NCBI RefSeq assembly: GCF_039538765.1
Contig: NZ_BAABCJ010000001.1
Location: forward strand, 620,001-684,000
Length of the DNA: 64,000 nt
DNA from: Zhihengliuella alba
GTDB taxonomy: Bacteria; Actinomycetota; Actinomycetes; Actinomycetales; Micrococcaceae
Direction: 5' to 3'
A program made the position numbers and the translations under genes. The notes below the pieces were generated by a model. It did not search any database. It was not told the origin of the DNA and saw only the letters and a program-made list of their open reading frames with translations. The stretch's first letter is position 1, and each line of letters opens with the position of its first letter. Shown one piece after another: positions 35,283-45,509 of this stretch.

Positions 35283-35765
35283 TCACGGCTCGAGGGCGTC
35301 GCGCAGGGCGACGGCCGTCTGGAGAGCGGCTGCCGCGGCCTCGTAGCCCTTGTCCTCGACGGATCCGGGCAGGCCCGCCCGGTCCAGCGCCTGCTGCTCG
35401 TCGTCGCAGGTCAGCACGCCGAAGCCGACCGGCACGCCGGTCCGCACGGAGACGTCGGTGAGTCCCGTCGTCGCGCCCTGGCAGACGTAGTCGAAGTGCG
35501 GCGTGCCGCCGCGGATGACCACGCCGAGTGCCACCACGGCGTCGTACTGCGGCGCCAGGCGCGCGGCGGCGACGGGCAGCTCGAAGGTGCCCGGGACCCG
35601 CACGACGGCGGGCTCGACGCCGGCGTCCGTGGTGGCGCGCAGGGCGCCGTCGAGCAGCCCGTCCATCACCTGGGTGTGCCAGCTCGCGGCGACGATCGCG
35701 ACCGCCAGTCCGCTCGCGGCCCTCAGCTCGTCCGGCTCCGTGCTCGGTGCCCCGTGTCCTGCCAT
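35283..35765 (-). CDS. ribH: 6,7-dimethyl-8-ribityllumazine synthase
   Basis: Condenses the ribityl pyrimidine with dihydroxybutanone phosphate to lumazine. The 160-residue protein has VAIVAASWHTQVMDGLLDGA near 22, VPGTFELPVAA near 57, VALGVVIRGGTPHFDYVC near 78 with the catalytic histidine, and GFGVLTCDDEQQALDR near 113. Normal family length. Last gene of the FMN-riboswitch-controlled rib operon; 15 bp after ribBA. Confidence 0.97.
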   Translation of the reverse strand: MAGHGAPSTEPDELRAASGLAVAIVAASWHTQVMDGLLDGALRATTDAGVEPAVVRVPGTFELPVAAARLAPQYDAVVALGVVIRGGTPHFDYVCQGATTGLTDVSVRTGVPVGFGVLTCDDEQQALDRAGLPGSVEDKGYEAAAAALQTAVALRDALEP

Positions 35766-35780
35766 GGTGTTTCTCCTCTG

Positions 35781-37105
<1,325 letters not shown>

Positions 37106-37109
<4 letters not shown>

Positions 37110-37771
37110 GCGCGTCCCGTCCGGGCGTCGTCGTCCGCGTGGCGCGGAGCCGTGCCGGGCCGCGGGAAGGAGAGGAGCCGCTCGGCGTACTTGGCGAGGA
37201 CGTCGACCTCGAGGTTGACGGCCGCCCCGATCGCCTTCGCGCCGAGCCCGGTGTCCCGCAGGGTGGTGGGGATCAGTCCCACCTCGAACCACTGCTGCTC
37301 CTCGGCCGGAATGGCGACCTCGGTGACCGTGAGCGAGACACCGTCGATCGCGATGCTGCCCTTGCGCGCCACGAAACGGGCGAGCTCGGCCGGGACCGAG
37401 AACCGCAGCCGCTCCCAGGCGCCCTGGTCCTCGCGCTCCAGGAGGCCGCCCACGCCGTCGACGTGCCCCTGGACCACGTGCCCGTCCAGGCGCCCGTCGG
37501 CGCGGATGCAGCGCTCGAGATTGACCTCGTCGCCGGCGACGAGCGAGCCGACCGTCGTGTGCGTGAGCGTCTCGCCCATGACGTCGACGTCGATGCGGTC
37601 GCCGTCGATCGACGTCGCGGTCAGGCACACGCCGTCGATGGCGATGGACCCGCCGAGCCCGAGCCCGTCGGTGTGCCCGGGCACGGTGAGCGTCAGCACG
37701 AGCCCGCCCTCCTCGGCGGCCGGTGCGATGGCTTCGATGCGGCCCCTGCCGCTGATGATTCCGGTGAACAT
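37106..37771 (-). CDS. ribE: riboflavin synthase alpha subunit
   Basis: Dismutates two lumazine molecules to riboflavin. The 221-residue protein begins with the invariant MFTGII and shows the expected internal duplication: GSIAIDGVCLTATSI near 41 and GSIAIDGVSLTVTEV near 137. Residues beyond about 200 form a short polar tail. Overlaps ribBA by ATGA and follows ribD by 7 bp. Confidence 0.97.
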
Positions 37772-37778
37772 GATTCCC

Positions 37779-38942
37779 TCACTTGCTGATGGGTACGAAG
37801 TGGAGCGCGACGTCGCCGCCGAGCCTGAGGACGCCGCCGCCGGCGGCGTCGTCGTAGTGGAAGCGTCGGCCGTCGGCCAGTGTGGCGACGCCCAGGTCGC
37901 CGACGGCGGTCCGGCCCGCGCCGAGGAGGACCGGTGCCTGGTAGAGCCAGACCTCGTCGACGAGGTCTGCCGCCAGGAACGCGGTCGCGACGGAGGCGCC
38001 GCCCTCCACCATGACGTGGGCGACGGCGCGGCCTCCGGCGCCGTCCGCGAGTGCGTGGAGCACGGTGCGCGGGTCCCGCGTCCGGAGGTGGACGAATTCC
38101 CCGGCCGTCCCGCGCACGGCGGCGGCGTCGGGGATGTCGCGCTCCCCCATGACGACGCGCAGCGGCTGCCGCCCGGCGAGCCGGCCGTCGTCGGCGCGGG
38201 CTGTCAGCCGCGGGTCGTCGACGAGGACGGTCCCCGTTCCGACGACGATCGCGTCGGCGAGCGCCCGGACCCCGTGGCTGTGCCGGCGGGCCTCGTCCCC
38301 GGTGATCCACTGACTGGTGCCGTCCGCGGCCGCGATCCGGCCGTCGAGGGTCTGGGCGAGGTGGAGCGTGACGAAGGGGCGCCCCTCGGCGCGCGCGGCC
38401 GCCCAGCGGTGGTTCAGGCTCCCGCAGGCATCCGCCCAGTCCGGATCGACTGTCTCGCCGGCGTGCACGGCGTGGCCGCGGGCGGCGAGCCAGGCGGCCC
38501 CGCCGGCGGCCTCGGCCGTGCGGTCGGCGGCCCCGTGGACGACCGTGCCGATCCCGGCGCGATGGATGGCCTGCGAGCAGGGCCCGGTGCGGCCGGTGTG
38601 GTTGCACGGCTCGAGGGTCACGACCATGGTCCAGTCGGCCGGCCCGTTCCCGGGGACCGGCCGGACGTCGCCGCCGGCGATCCGGCTCTCGAGCTCGGTG
38701 ATCGCGGCGGCCTCGGCGTGGGCCGTCCCGGCACCGCGGTGGTGGCCGGTGGCCAGGAGCTCCCCGTGGGCGTCGAGCACGACGGCGCCGACGAGGGGAT
38801 TCGCGCCGCGCACGCCGCGGAGGGCGGCCTCGAGCGCGAGCCGGGCGGCACCGGTGCGCCGCAGGAGCTGCGCGGCACGCGCGGCCTCCCCCGGCGCGGG
38901 GGCCGGCCCCGGGGCGGTGCGGCCGGTCGAGTCGCCGTTCAC
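37779..38942 (-). CDS. ribD: bifunctional riboflavin deaminase/reductase
   Basis: Deaminates and then reduces the pyrimidine intermediate of riboflavin synthesis. The 387-residue protein has an N-terminal zinc deaminase domain (about 30-170; HAEAAAI near 75 and LEPCNHTGRTGPC near 108) and a C-terminal DHFR-like reductase domain (about 175-385; LAQTLDGRIA near 181, VEGGASVATAFL near 329). The first 28 residues are low complexity. The GTG at 38942 overlaps the upstream pnuC-like stop as GTGA. Confidence 0.96.
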   Translation of the reverse strand: MNGDSTGRTAPGPAPAPGEAARAAQLLRRTGAARLALEAALRGVRGANPLVGAVVLDAHGELLATGHHRGAGTAHAEAAAITELESRIAGGDVRPVPGNGPADWTMVVTLEPCNHTGRTGPCSQAIHRAGIGTVVHGAADRTAEAAGGAAWLAARGHAVHAGETVDPDWADACGSLNHRWAAARAEGRPFVTLHLAQTLDGRIAAADGTSQWITGDEARRHSHGVRALADAIVVGTGTVLVDDPRLTARADDGRLAGRQPLRVVMGERDIPDAAAVRGTAGEFVHLRTRDPRTVLHALADGAGGRAVAHVMVEGGASVATAFLAADLVDEVWLYQAPVLLGAGRTAVGDLGVATLADGRRFHYDDAAGGGVLRLGGDVALHFVPISK

Positions 38943-39721
38943 AGCGCGTCCCGTCCGGCGCGCGATGGTGCGGTCGGCTCGGCGGCGCTGTCGGCGGGGC
39001 CGTCGCGGGGCGGCTCGGCCGCGGGCTGCAGCCGCGGGTCGGGCAGGCGGGTCTCGATGCGCGGCTTGGACTCGCGCTGGGCCCGCCACCAGACGAAGAA
39101 GCCGACGAGGGTGAAGACGCCGTAGAACAGGTACATGAAGGCGGTGGCGTAGTAGCCGGCCGAGAAGAGCAGTGGTACGCCGACGACGTCGACCGCGACC
39201 CAGATCAGCCAGAACTCGACCCACCCCTTGGCCATCCCGTAGGTGGCCAGGAGCGAGCCGACGAACGTCCAGGCGTCGGCCCAGACGGGTTCGTAGGATC
39301 CGAGCGCCGCGAAGAGCGGTGTGAGGGCGACGGTGCCGAGCAGCAGGCCGGCGACGAGGCCGATGCGCTGCCGCGGGCTCGCCCAGCCCGGGGTGATGGC
39401 GTGCCCGCCGTCGTCGTCCCGCTCGGCGCTCCGCCAGCGCTGCCACCCGTAGGCCGCCACGGCGATGAACATGATCTGGCGTCCGGCCTGTCCCAGGAGG
39501 TTCGCGGCGTCGGCGTCGCCGAAGATGCTGCCGAGGAAGACCGTGAGCAGGAGCAGGTTGCCGACGATGCCGACGGGCCAGGCCCAGATGCGCCGGCGCA
39601 TCCCGCCGAGCGCGCTGGCCAGGCCGAAGACGTTGCCGACGACCTCGCGGATCAGCAGTCCGCCGCCGGCGACGGGGATGTAGGCGTTGAATAGTTCGGT
39701 GAGCCACCGCAGACTCTCCAT
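38939..39721 (-). CDS. pnuC: PnuC-family riboflavin transporter (RibM-like)
   Basis: A 260-residue membrane protein with about seven helices, related to PnuC nicotinamide riboside carriers. Being the first gene behind an FMN riboswitch and fused by GTGA overlap to ribD, it is most likely the riboflavin importer RibM of actinobacteria. Visible family features are the Trp-rich segments WAWPVGIVGNLLL near 47 and the C-terminal helix pair VEFWLIWVAVDVVGVPLLF near 167. A polar C-terminal tail of 45 residues follows. GGGAGG lies 4-5 nt before the ATG at 39721. Vitamin specificity is inferred from context, not from residues. Confidence 0.9.
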   Translation of the reverse strand: MESLRWLTELFNAYIPVAGGGLLIREVVGNVFGLASALGGMRRRIWAWPVGIVGNLLLLTVFLGSIFGDADAANLLGQAGRQIMFIAVAAYGWQRWRSAERDDDGGHAITPGWASPRQRIGLVAGLLLGTVALTPLFAALGSYEPVWADAWTFVGSLLATYGMAKGWVEFWLIWVAVDVVGVPLLFSAGYYATAFMYLFYGVFTLVGFFVWWRAQRESKPRIETRLPDPRLQPAAEPPRDGPADSAAEPTAPSRAGRDAL

Positions 39722-39838
39722 GTGTCCTCCCTTGCGAAGCTGCGGTAGCTCCGGGGGTACGACAGATGCTGGAGTCGACCGGTGGAGGCGCCGCCGCACT
39801 GGGCGGTGGGCCTGCGGCCGGTCTCGGCCGTGGCTGTT

Positions 39839-39990
39839 CGTGCTTCTCCCATCCAGACTTTGACTGTCGGTACCGGAATTCCACCGGTTCGGCCTCCCCG
39901 CCGCCGATCGCCAGCTGACGCTGGAGAGGGCTGCGGCTCGGTTCGCGGACTATCACCGCCGGTTCGGACTTTCACCGACCCCGGAGCACG
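39839..39990 (-). promoter_or_regulatory. FMN riboswitch (RFN element)
   Basis: On the minus strand the conserved RFN blocks are present in order: CCGGGGTCGGTGAAAGTCCG, then AACCGGCGGTGATAGTCCGC, then ACCGGTGGAATTCCGGTACC, then GACAGTCAAAGTCTGGATGG. The basal stem is formed by CGTGCT (39985-39990) and AGCACG (39839-39844). The 117-nt stretch to the ribM ATG contains GC-rich segments that could act as the switching hairpin. It should repress ribM-ribD-ribE-ribBA-ribH when FMN is plentiful. Confidence 0.97.
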
Positions 39991-40012
39991 TTGTGTTACG
40001 TACAGAATTACA

Positions 40013-40681
40013 TCACATCTGCGCGGTCTCGGCGCCCGCCAGGTTGCGCAGCATGTCGACCGCCACGGCGGGGTCCTCGGCCCCATAGACGGCCGAGCCG
40101 GCGACGAACACGTCGGCGCCCGCATCGGCGGCCCGACGGATCGTGTCGCGGGAGATGCCGCCGTCGACCTGGATGGCGATGGGCAGGCCCGTCCCGTCGA
40201 CGGCTCTCCGCGCCCGCCGGATCTTGGGCAGCGTCACGTCCAGGAAGGACTGTCCGCCGAATCCGGGTTCCACGGTCATGATGAGGACCATGTCCAGCTC
40301 CGGCAGCATGTCCAGGTAGGGCTCGACCGGAGTGGCCGGACGCAGCGCCATGGAGGCCCTCGCCCCGGCGGCGCGCAGTTCGCGGGCGAGCCGGACGGGC
40401 GCCGCGGACGCCTCGGCGTGGAAGGTGACGGACGCGGCGCCGGCCTCGGCGTAGCCGGGCGCCCAGCGGTCCGCGTCCTCGATCATGAGGTGCACGTCGA
40501 GGGGCAGGTCGGCGACCTGCGCGAGCCGCTGCACGATCGGCAGGCCGAGGGTCAGGTTCGGGACGAAGTGCCCGTCCATGACGTCGACGTGGACGGCGTC
40601 GGCGGTGTGGATCCGGGTCAGCTCGGTCTCGAGGTTCGCGAAGTCGGCGGAGAGGATGCTCGGGTGGATGCGGCAGGTCAT
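40013..40681 (-). CDS. rpe: ribulose-phosphate 3-epimerase
   Basis: Interconverts ribulose 5-phosphate and xylulose 5-phosphate in the pentose phosphate pathway. The 222-residue TIM barrel has IHPSILSADFANLETEL at the start, VHVDVMDGHFVPNLTLG near 31-47, the VHLMIEDADRW segment near 64, LIMTVEPGFGGQSF near 136, and VDGGISRDT near 175. The ATG at 40681 is 55 bp after rsmB. It sits directly before the FMN riboswitch; ribulose 5-phosphate is also the RibB substrate, so the neighbourhood is metabolically coherent. Confidence 0.97.
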   Translation of the reverse strand: MTCRIHPSILSADFANLETELTRIHTADAVHVDVMDGHFVPNLTLGLPIVQRLAQVADLPLDVHLMIEDADRWAPGYAEAGAASVTFHAEASAAPVRLARELRAAGARASMALRPATPVEPYLDMLPELDMVLIMTVEPGFGGQSFLDVTLPKIRRARRAVDGTGLPIAIQVDGGISRDTIRRAADAGADVFVAGSAVYGAEDPAVAVDMLRNLAGAETAQM

Positions 40682-40736
40682 GGGTGCCTCCGGGGCGTCG
40701 GTGCGGGGGTCAGGGGGCGGGGTCGACGGGACCGCG

Positions 40737-42296
40737 TCAGCCCTCGACCCGTTGGAACAGGGCGAGGAACATGGCGTCGGTGGCGTGCCGGTGCGGCCAG
40801 AGCTGGGCCGTGGTGGCGCCGGCGAGGACTTCGCCGCGCCGGCCGAGCACGGGCGTGGCCGCGTCGACCGGGTGCAGGGCGGCCGCGTCCAGCGCGGCCC
40901 CGGAATCGAGGAGTCGGAGTCCCCGATGCCGCGAGAGCGTGTCCAGGACGACGGCGGTAGTCTCCGCCGGGTGGGGCGAGCACGTGACGTAGGCCAGCAG
41001 TCCCCCGGGGCGCAGGGCGGCGACGGCGGCGTCCACGAGCTCCTGCTGGAGCGCCGTCAGATCGGGGATGTCGGAGGGCTGTTTCCGCCACCGGGACTCG
41101 GGCCGCCGGCGGAGGGCGCCGAGACCGCTGCAGGGCGCGTCGAGCATGATTCGGTCGTAGCCGTCCTCGATCCCCGCGAAACGGCGCCCGTCGCCGACCT
41201 CGACCTCCCACGCGGTGTCCGGGACGGCGGCGAGGGCGTTGCGCACCAGTTGGGCCCGGTGGGGCGCGATCTCGTTGGCGGTGAGCCGGGCCCCGCGCTG
41301 GGCGGCCAGCGCGGCGAGGAGGGCCGCCTTGCCACCCGGGCCGGCGCAGAGATCGAGCCACCGCTCGTCCCGTCCCTCGAGCGGGTGCTCGGCGAGGGCG
41401 CGGGCAACGAGCTGGGATCCGGCGTCCTGGACCCGCACCGTGCCCTCGGCGACACCGGGCAGTCGGGCCGGATCGCCGCCGTCGTACAGGGCCGAGCCCG
41501 CTACCAGGCTGCCGGGGCCGGCTCCGCGCTCCACGACGGGCGCCAGGTCGCCGAGGCCGGGGAGCGCGACGAGATTCACGATCGGCGCCGCGTTGTCGGC
41601 GTCCAGGAGCAGCTCGAGCTCGTCCGTGCCGCGGCCGTGGGCCACGAGTGCCTGCCGCAGCGCACGGACGATCCACTCCGGGTGGCTGTGGCGGAGACTG
41701 GTGCGCGCGGTCTCGTCCGCGACTCCGGCGGTGAGCTCGTCCGTCCACTCGTCCAGGCTGCGCGCCGAGACCTTCCGCAGCACGGCGTTGACGAGCCCCG
41801 ACGGTCCGGCGCCGATCTCTGCCCGGGTCAGCGCCACCGTCTCGTCGAGCGCGGCGTGGTTCGGCACGCGCATCGCCAGCAGCTGGTGCGTGCCGAGGCG
41901 CAGGACGTCCAGGACGGCGGCGTCGAGGCGCGCGAGGTCGCGGTCGACGCAGCGGGCGAGCACCGCGTCGTAGAGGCCCTGCCCGCGGAGCGCGCCGTAG
42001 GCGAGCTCGGTGGCGAACCCCGCATCGCGGGTGTCGAGCCGGTGCGCGCGGATCCGCGCCGGCAGGACGAGGTTGGCGTAGGCGTCGTCGGCACTGACCG
42101 CGCGGAGGACCTCGAAGGCCGCCAGCCGGGCCGGGTCCGCGGCCCGCTTGCGGCTGGACGGCGCGGCCTCGCTGTACCGGCGGGGAGTGCTGCCGCCGCG
42201 ATTGCGCTGGCGGCCCTGGTCATTGCGGCGCGGCTCGTTGCCCCGTGGCCGGCCGGCGGCTCGTCCGTTCCGCCCGTTGCCTGATTCGTTGCTCAT
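40737..42296 (-). CDS. rsmB: 16S rRNA (cytosine-967-C5) methyltransferase
   Basis: SAM-dependent m5C methyltransferase of 16S rRNA. The 519-residue protein has a disordered Arg/Gly/Asn-rich N-terminus (1-52), a NusB-like RNA-binding domain (about 53-185) and a Rossmann methyltransferase domain (about 240-515). Motif I is LDLCAGPGGKAALLAALAA, the catalytic pair is DAPCSGLG and YVTCSPHPAE. The ATG at 42296 overlaps the fmt stop as ATGA; def-fmt-rsmB is a conserved translation-related operon. Confidence 0.96.
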   Translation of the reverse strand: MSNESGNGRNGRAAGRPRGNEPRRNDQGRQRNRGGSTPRRYSEAAPSSRKRAADPARLAAFEVLRAVSADDAYANLVLPARIRAHRLDTRDAGFATELAYGALRGQGLYDAVLARCVDRDLARLDAAVLDVLRLGTHQLLAMRVPNHAALDETVALTRAEIGAGPSGLVNAVLRKVSARSLDEWTDELTAGVADETARTSLRHSHPEWIVRALRQALVAHGRGTDELELLLDADNAAPIVNLVALPGLGDLAPVVERGAGPGSLVAGSALYDGGDPARLPGVAEGTVRVQDAGSQLVARALAEHPLEGRDERWLDLCAGPGGKAALLAALAAQRGARLTANEIAPHRAQLVRNALAAVPDTAWEVEVGDGRRFAGIEDGYDRIMLDAPCSGLGALRRRPESRWRKQPSDIPDLTALQQELVDAAVAALRPGGLLAYVTCSPHPAETTAVVLDTLSRHRGLRLLDSGAALDAAALHPVDAATPVLGRRGEVLAGATTAQLWPHRHATDAMFLALFQRVEG

Positions 42297-43255
42297 GCGA
42301 AGACCACCTCGTCCTTGCCGATGCCGCGGGCCCAGTCGCTCGCCGCCATCATCTTCTTGCCGGCCGGTTGAACCGTCTCGAGCTCGAGTGCGTGGGATCC
42401 GGTGCCGACGAAGGCCCTCGGCTTCCGTCCCCCGAGCACGACGACCTGTCCCGGCGCGGCCTCTGCCAGATCCTCGTGCCCGGGCAGCTGCTCGATCTCC
42501 GCGGCGGTCGGTTGCCGCGTCAACGGGCCGAGCTTGACGCGGGCGTCCTTCCAGGTGGTCCAGGCACCCGGCTCCGGCGTCACGCCGTTGATGCGGCGCC
42601 GGATCGCGAGGGCGGGCTGTGCCCAGTCGACGCGGCCGTCCTCGAGCGCCAGCTTGGGCGCGTGCGTGATCTCGCCCGACTGCGGGACGGCCACGAGCTT
42701 GCCCTGCTCGAGGCCGGCGATGGTCTGCGAGAGGAGAACCGATCCGGAGTCGGCGAGGCTCTCGAGCAGCTCGCCGGAGGTCTGGCCGGGTCGGATCTCC
42801 TGGGTCAGCTGCCCGTAGACGGGCCCGGTGTCGAGGCCGGCCTCGAGTTGGAAGGTGACCGCCCCGGTGACGTCGTCCCCGGCGATGACCGCGTGCTGCA
42901 CGGGGGCCGCACCGCGCCAGCGCGGCAGCAGCGAGAAGTGCAGGTTGACCCAGCCCCGGGGCGGGATGGCGAGGGCGCTCGGCGGCACGAGGCCGCCATA
43001 GGCGACGATGGCTGCGACGTCTGCTCCGGTCTCGCCGATGGCCTGCTCGGCGGCCGCGTCGATGCGGTTGAACTTGAGCACCGGGAGCCCGAGCTCCGTG
43101 GCGGCCGAGGCGACCGGAGACGGCGTCAGGACCCGCTTCCGTCCGACGGGCGCGTCATCGCGCGTCAGTGCCGCCACGACCTCGTGCCCGTCGGCGACCA
43201 GACGGCGCAGGGCGGGCACGGCGACGGCGGGGGTGCCGGCGAAGAGGACTCTCAT
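42293..43255 (-). CDS. fmt: methionyl-tRNA formyltransferase
   Basis: Formylates initiator Met-tRNA. The 320-residue protein has the N-terminal formyltransferase domain with MRVLFAGTPAVAVPAL at the start, the catalytic region VNLHFSLLPRWRGAAPVQ near 105-122, and FQLEAGLDTGPVY near 133, then a C-terminal tRNA-binding domain with the linker ALAIRRRINGVTPEPGAW near 220. The ATG at 43255 overlaps the def stop as ATGA. Confidence 0.97.
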   Translation of the reverse strand: MRVLFAGTPAVAVPALRRLVADGHEVVAALTRDDAPVGRKRVLTPSPVASAATELGLPVLKFNRIDAAAEQAIGETGADVAAIVAYGGLVPPSALAIPPRGWVNLHFSLLPRWRGAAPVQHAVIAGDDVTGAVTFQLEAGLDTGPVYGQLTQEIRPGQTSGELLESLADSGSVLLSQTIAGLEQGKLVAVPQSGEITHAPKLALEDGRVDWAQPALAIRRRINGVTPEPGAWTTWKDARVKLGPLTRQPTAAEIEQLPGHEDLAEAAPGQVVVLGGRKPRAFVGTGSHALELETVQPAGKKMMAASDWARGIGKDEVVFA

Positions 43256-43851
43256 CGGGTCCCCCCGTCGGTGCGGTGGGCCGGGGACCCGTGGCGGGAC
43301 ATGGCTCCGAAGACGCTGCCGACGGAGCGGGCGCGGGTCGACTGGGTCGATTGGGCGATCTGATTGAACTGGCCGTCCCGGATGCGGCGGAGGGCGTCCT
43401 TCCGCTCCGGGCCCTCGAGGCAGTCGATGTAGAGCCTCCCGTCCAGATGGTCCGTCTCGTGCTGCAGGCACCGCGCGAGCAGACCGGTGCCCTCCACCTC
43501 GATGGGGGCGCCGTGGACGTCGACGCCGCGGACGCGGGCCCAGTCGGCCCGCACCGTCCGGTAGCCGAGCCCCGGCACGGAGAGGCAGCCCTCCGACCCC
43601 TCGGTCTGGAGCGTCTCGCCGACCTCGAGGACCGGGTTCACGACGTGCCCGCCGCGTCCCTCGACCGAGTAGGTGAAGATCCGCAGGTTCACACCGACCT
43701 GGGGCGCGGCGAGGCCGGCCCCCTCGACGTCGAGCATCGTCTCCTCCATGTCGCGGACGAGACGGGCCAGGTCGGGACCGAAGTCCGTGACCTCCTCGGA
43801 CGGGGTGCGCAGGACAGGGTCGCCGACGATGCGGATGGGCAGAACGGCCAT
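43252..43851 (-). CDS. def: peptide deformylase
   Basis: Removes the formyl group from nascent proteins; a metal hydrolase. All three motifs are present: GLAAPQVG near 46-53, EGCLSVPG near 87-94 with the metal cysteine, and the metal-binding QHETDHLDG near 131-139. The 199-residue length includes a polar C-terminal extension of about 30 residues. GAGAGG precedes the ATG at 43851. It pairs functionally with fmt, the next gene. The 172-bp gap upstream shows no other feature I can support. Confidence 0.97.
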   Translation of the reverse strand: MAVLPIRIVGDPVLRTPSEEVTDFGPDLARLVRDMEETMLDVEGAGLAAPQVGVNLRIFTYSVEGRGGHVVNPVLEVGETLQTEGSEGCLSVPGLGYRTVRADWARVRGVDVHGAPIEVEGTGLLARCLQHETDHLDGRLYIDCLEGPERKDALRRIRDGQFNQIAQSTQSTRARSVGSVFGAMSRHGSPAHRTDGGTR

Positions 43852-44023
43852 GCTGGTTCCTCTCGCCCGGTCTTCGCGCCGGGGCCGGTCCGGCCTGGCC
43901 CGCGCGCCGGGGCTCAATGTGCTGTGGATGGATGCTTCAGTCGGTGCGGGGCGGAGTTCCCCTCCGTCCCGACCGCTGGACGTGCCGCGGTCGGTTCCGC
44001 GCCCGGGGGACGCCCGGTCCAGT

Positions 44024-44905
44024 CTAGGTGGCCGTCCGGGATGCATCGGGTGCGGCCGCCACGGGCGGCGGGGCGATGGGCCGCAGCGCGGGCCCTGCGC
44101 CCGCCAGGGTCCGGTCCGCCTCCCAGGCCTGCCGGAGGGCCCAGAACTTGCGCCAGTACGTCGGCAGAGTGGCCGGCTGGGCCTGCTGGGCGACCACCTC
44201 GGCCTCCGAGACGGCGACCCCGAGCAGGAGGGGGACCTCGTCCCCGCCGTACGGCCAGGGCTCCCAGGCACCGCCCGCCGGATCCACGATCATCTCCTCA
44301 GCCTTGTACCCGGCGACCAGCTGCATGACGACCTTGAGATCAAGCGGCTTGGCGCGCCCCTCCCGCGTCGTCGCCTTCGTCTTGTAGTCGATGAGGCAGA
44401 TGCGACCGCCGATGCGGGCCACCAGGTCCAGTGTCCCGGCATAGCCCACGGTGTGGTTCCAGACGGTGATCTCCGGGGCGATGGGCTCCACGCCGTAGAG
44501 CGCCCACCACTCGTCGAACCGATGCGCGAACGCCCCCTCGCCGTGGGACTCGAGGGCTGCGCGGGCCTCCTCCAGGCGGTGGTCGCGGCCCAGCTGCCGG
44601 AGCGCCACCTGCTCGCAGTAGTGGTGCACCCGGTCGCCGCGGGCCGCGGCGCCGTCACGATGGGCGGCGGCCGCCCTGCTCGCATCACGGGCGATGGCGG
44701 TCAATTGGCCGGGCGAACCGACGGCACCCGCCAGACGCGGGTCGCGCACCGCTGCGCTGGCAGCCATGTGCCCCGCCCAGCCGGTGAGGTCGGAGGCTGC
44801 CTGGCCGATCACCGTGGTGATGGAGGGAACCTCGAGCGGACCGCCCACGGTCCGTGCATACATCCGGCCCAGATCTGTCTGCTGGGCGAGCGCTGGCGTC
44901 GTCAT
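44024..44905 (-). CDS. PD-(D/E)XK (RecB/Cas4-like) nuclease family protein
   Basis: A 293-residue protein with the RecB-type PD-(D/E)XK nuclease core: GTLDLVARIGGRICLIDYKT (about residues 150-170) supplies the catalytic Asp and the D-x-K pair, and a histidine-containing RGDRVHHYCEQVALRQL segment precedes it. Actinobacterial proteins of this type occur as single genes in many genomes and are of undefined function; there is no CRISPR array or recBCD neighbour here. The ATG at 44905 is preferred over a longer frame lacking a binding site. Confidence 0.82.
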   Translation of the reverse strand: MTTPALAQQTDLGRMYARTVGGPLEVPSITTVIGQAASDLTGWAGHMAASAAVRDPRLAGAVGSPGQLTAIARDASRAAAAHRDGAAARGDRVHHYCEQVALRQLGRDHRLEEARAALESHGEGAFAHRFDEWWALYGVEPIAPEITVWNHTVGYAGTLDLVARIGGRICLIDYKTKATTREGRAKPLDLKVVMQLVAGYKAEEMIVDPAGGAWEPWPYGGDEVPLLLGVAVSEAEVVAQQAQPATLPTYWRKFWALRQAWEADRTLAGAGPALRPIAPPPVAAAPDASRTAT

Positions 44906-45049
44906 GGCCTCGATTCTGGCACGGCACACCCCGGGCATGGCTCCGCCGCGAAAATTTTCTGCCGACCCCTCTCCCCCGGGATCCCGGGGGAGAATGCTCC
45001 TTGTCAGAGGCAGATAGGCCGTCTGGGGACGCGCCGGCGACCCCTCGAT

Positions 45050-45078
45050 TTGCACACGGCAGAAAAGGTCATTAGAGT
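45050..45078 (+). promoter_or_regulatory. promoter of the tRNA gene cluster
   Basis: TTGCAC (45050-45055) and TAGAGT (45073-45078) are separated by 17 bp, about 66 bp before the first tRNA. The surrounding sequence is locally AT-rich. One promoter probably drives all four tRNA genes. Confidence 0.7.
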
Positions 45079-45144
45079 ATTTACTCGTTGGAACGCGGCC
45101 GGAAGGCAACGGATACGGAATCCGGAAGGTCGCGATCTTGACAT

Positions 45145-45218
45145 GCGGACATAGCTCAGCTGGCTAGAGCGCCACCTTGCCAAGGTGGAGGTCGCGAGTT
45201 CGAATCTCGTTGTCCGCT
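45145..45218 (+). tRNA. tRNA-Gly (anticodon GCC), copy 1
   Basis: 74 nt with acceptor stem GCGGACA/TGTCCGC, anticodon stem CCACC/GGTGG around loop TTGCCAA (anticodon GCC), and T loop GTTCGAAT. CCA is not encoded. The sequence is identical to the second copy at 45510. Confidence 0.97.
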
Positions 45219-45287
45219 CGCATTCACTGTAGGTCTTCACGACCGCTCCACGGATGCGATTCTGCTAGGAATCGTGTCCATGGACAT

Positions 45288-45358
45288 GGTGGGGTGGCCG
45301 AGAGGCGAGGCAGCGGCCTGCAAAGCCGTATACGCGGGTTCGAATCCCGTCCCCACCT
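45288..45358 (+). tRNA. tRNA-Cys (anticodon GCA)
   Basis: 71 nt with acceptor stem GGTGGGG/CCCCACC, anticodon GCA in the loop CTGCAAA, and T loop GTTCGAAT. CCA is not encoded. Confidence 0.97.
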
Positions 45359-45383
45359 CGGCTACAGTAATGCGAACCCTTAC

Positions 45384-45455
45384 GGGCGATTGGCGCAGCG
45401 GTAGCGCGCTTCCCTGACACGGAAGAGGTCACTGGTTCGATCCCAGTATCGCCCA
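45384..45455 (+). tRNA. tRNA-Val (anticodon GAC)
   Basis: 72 nt with acceptor stem GGGCGAT/ATCGCCC, anticodon stem CTTCC/GGAAG around loop CTGACAC (anticodon GAC), and T loop GTTCGATC. CCA is not encoded. Confidence 0.97.
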
Positions 45456-45509
45456 CTCAAGCATTCCCCCTCGCGGGGGCAATCCTTGGTCTGAGTTCAC
45501 GTCAGACGC

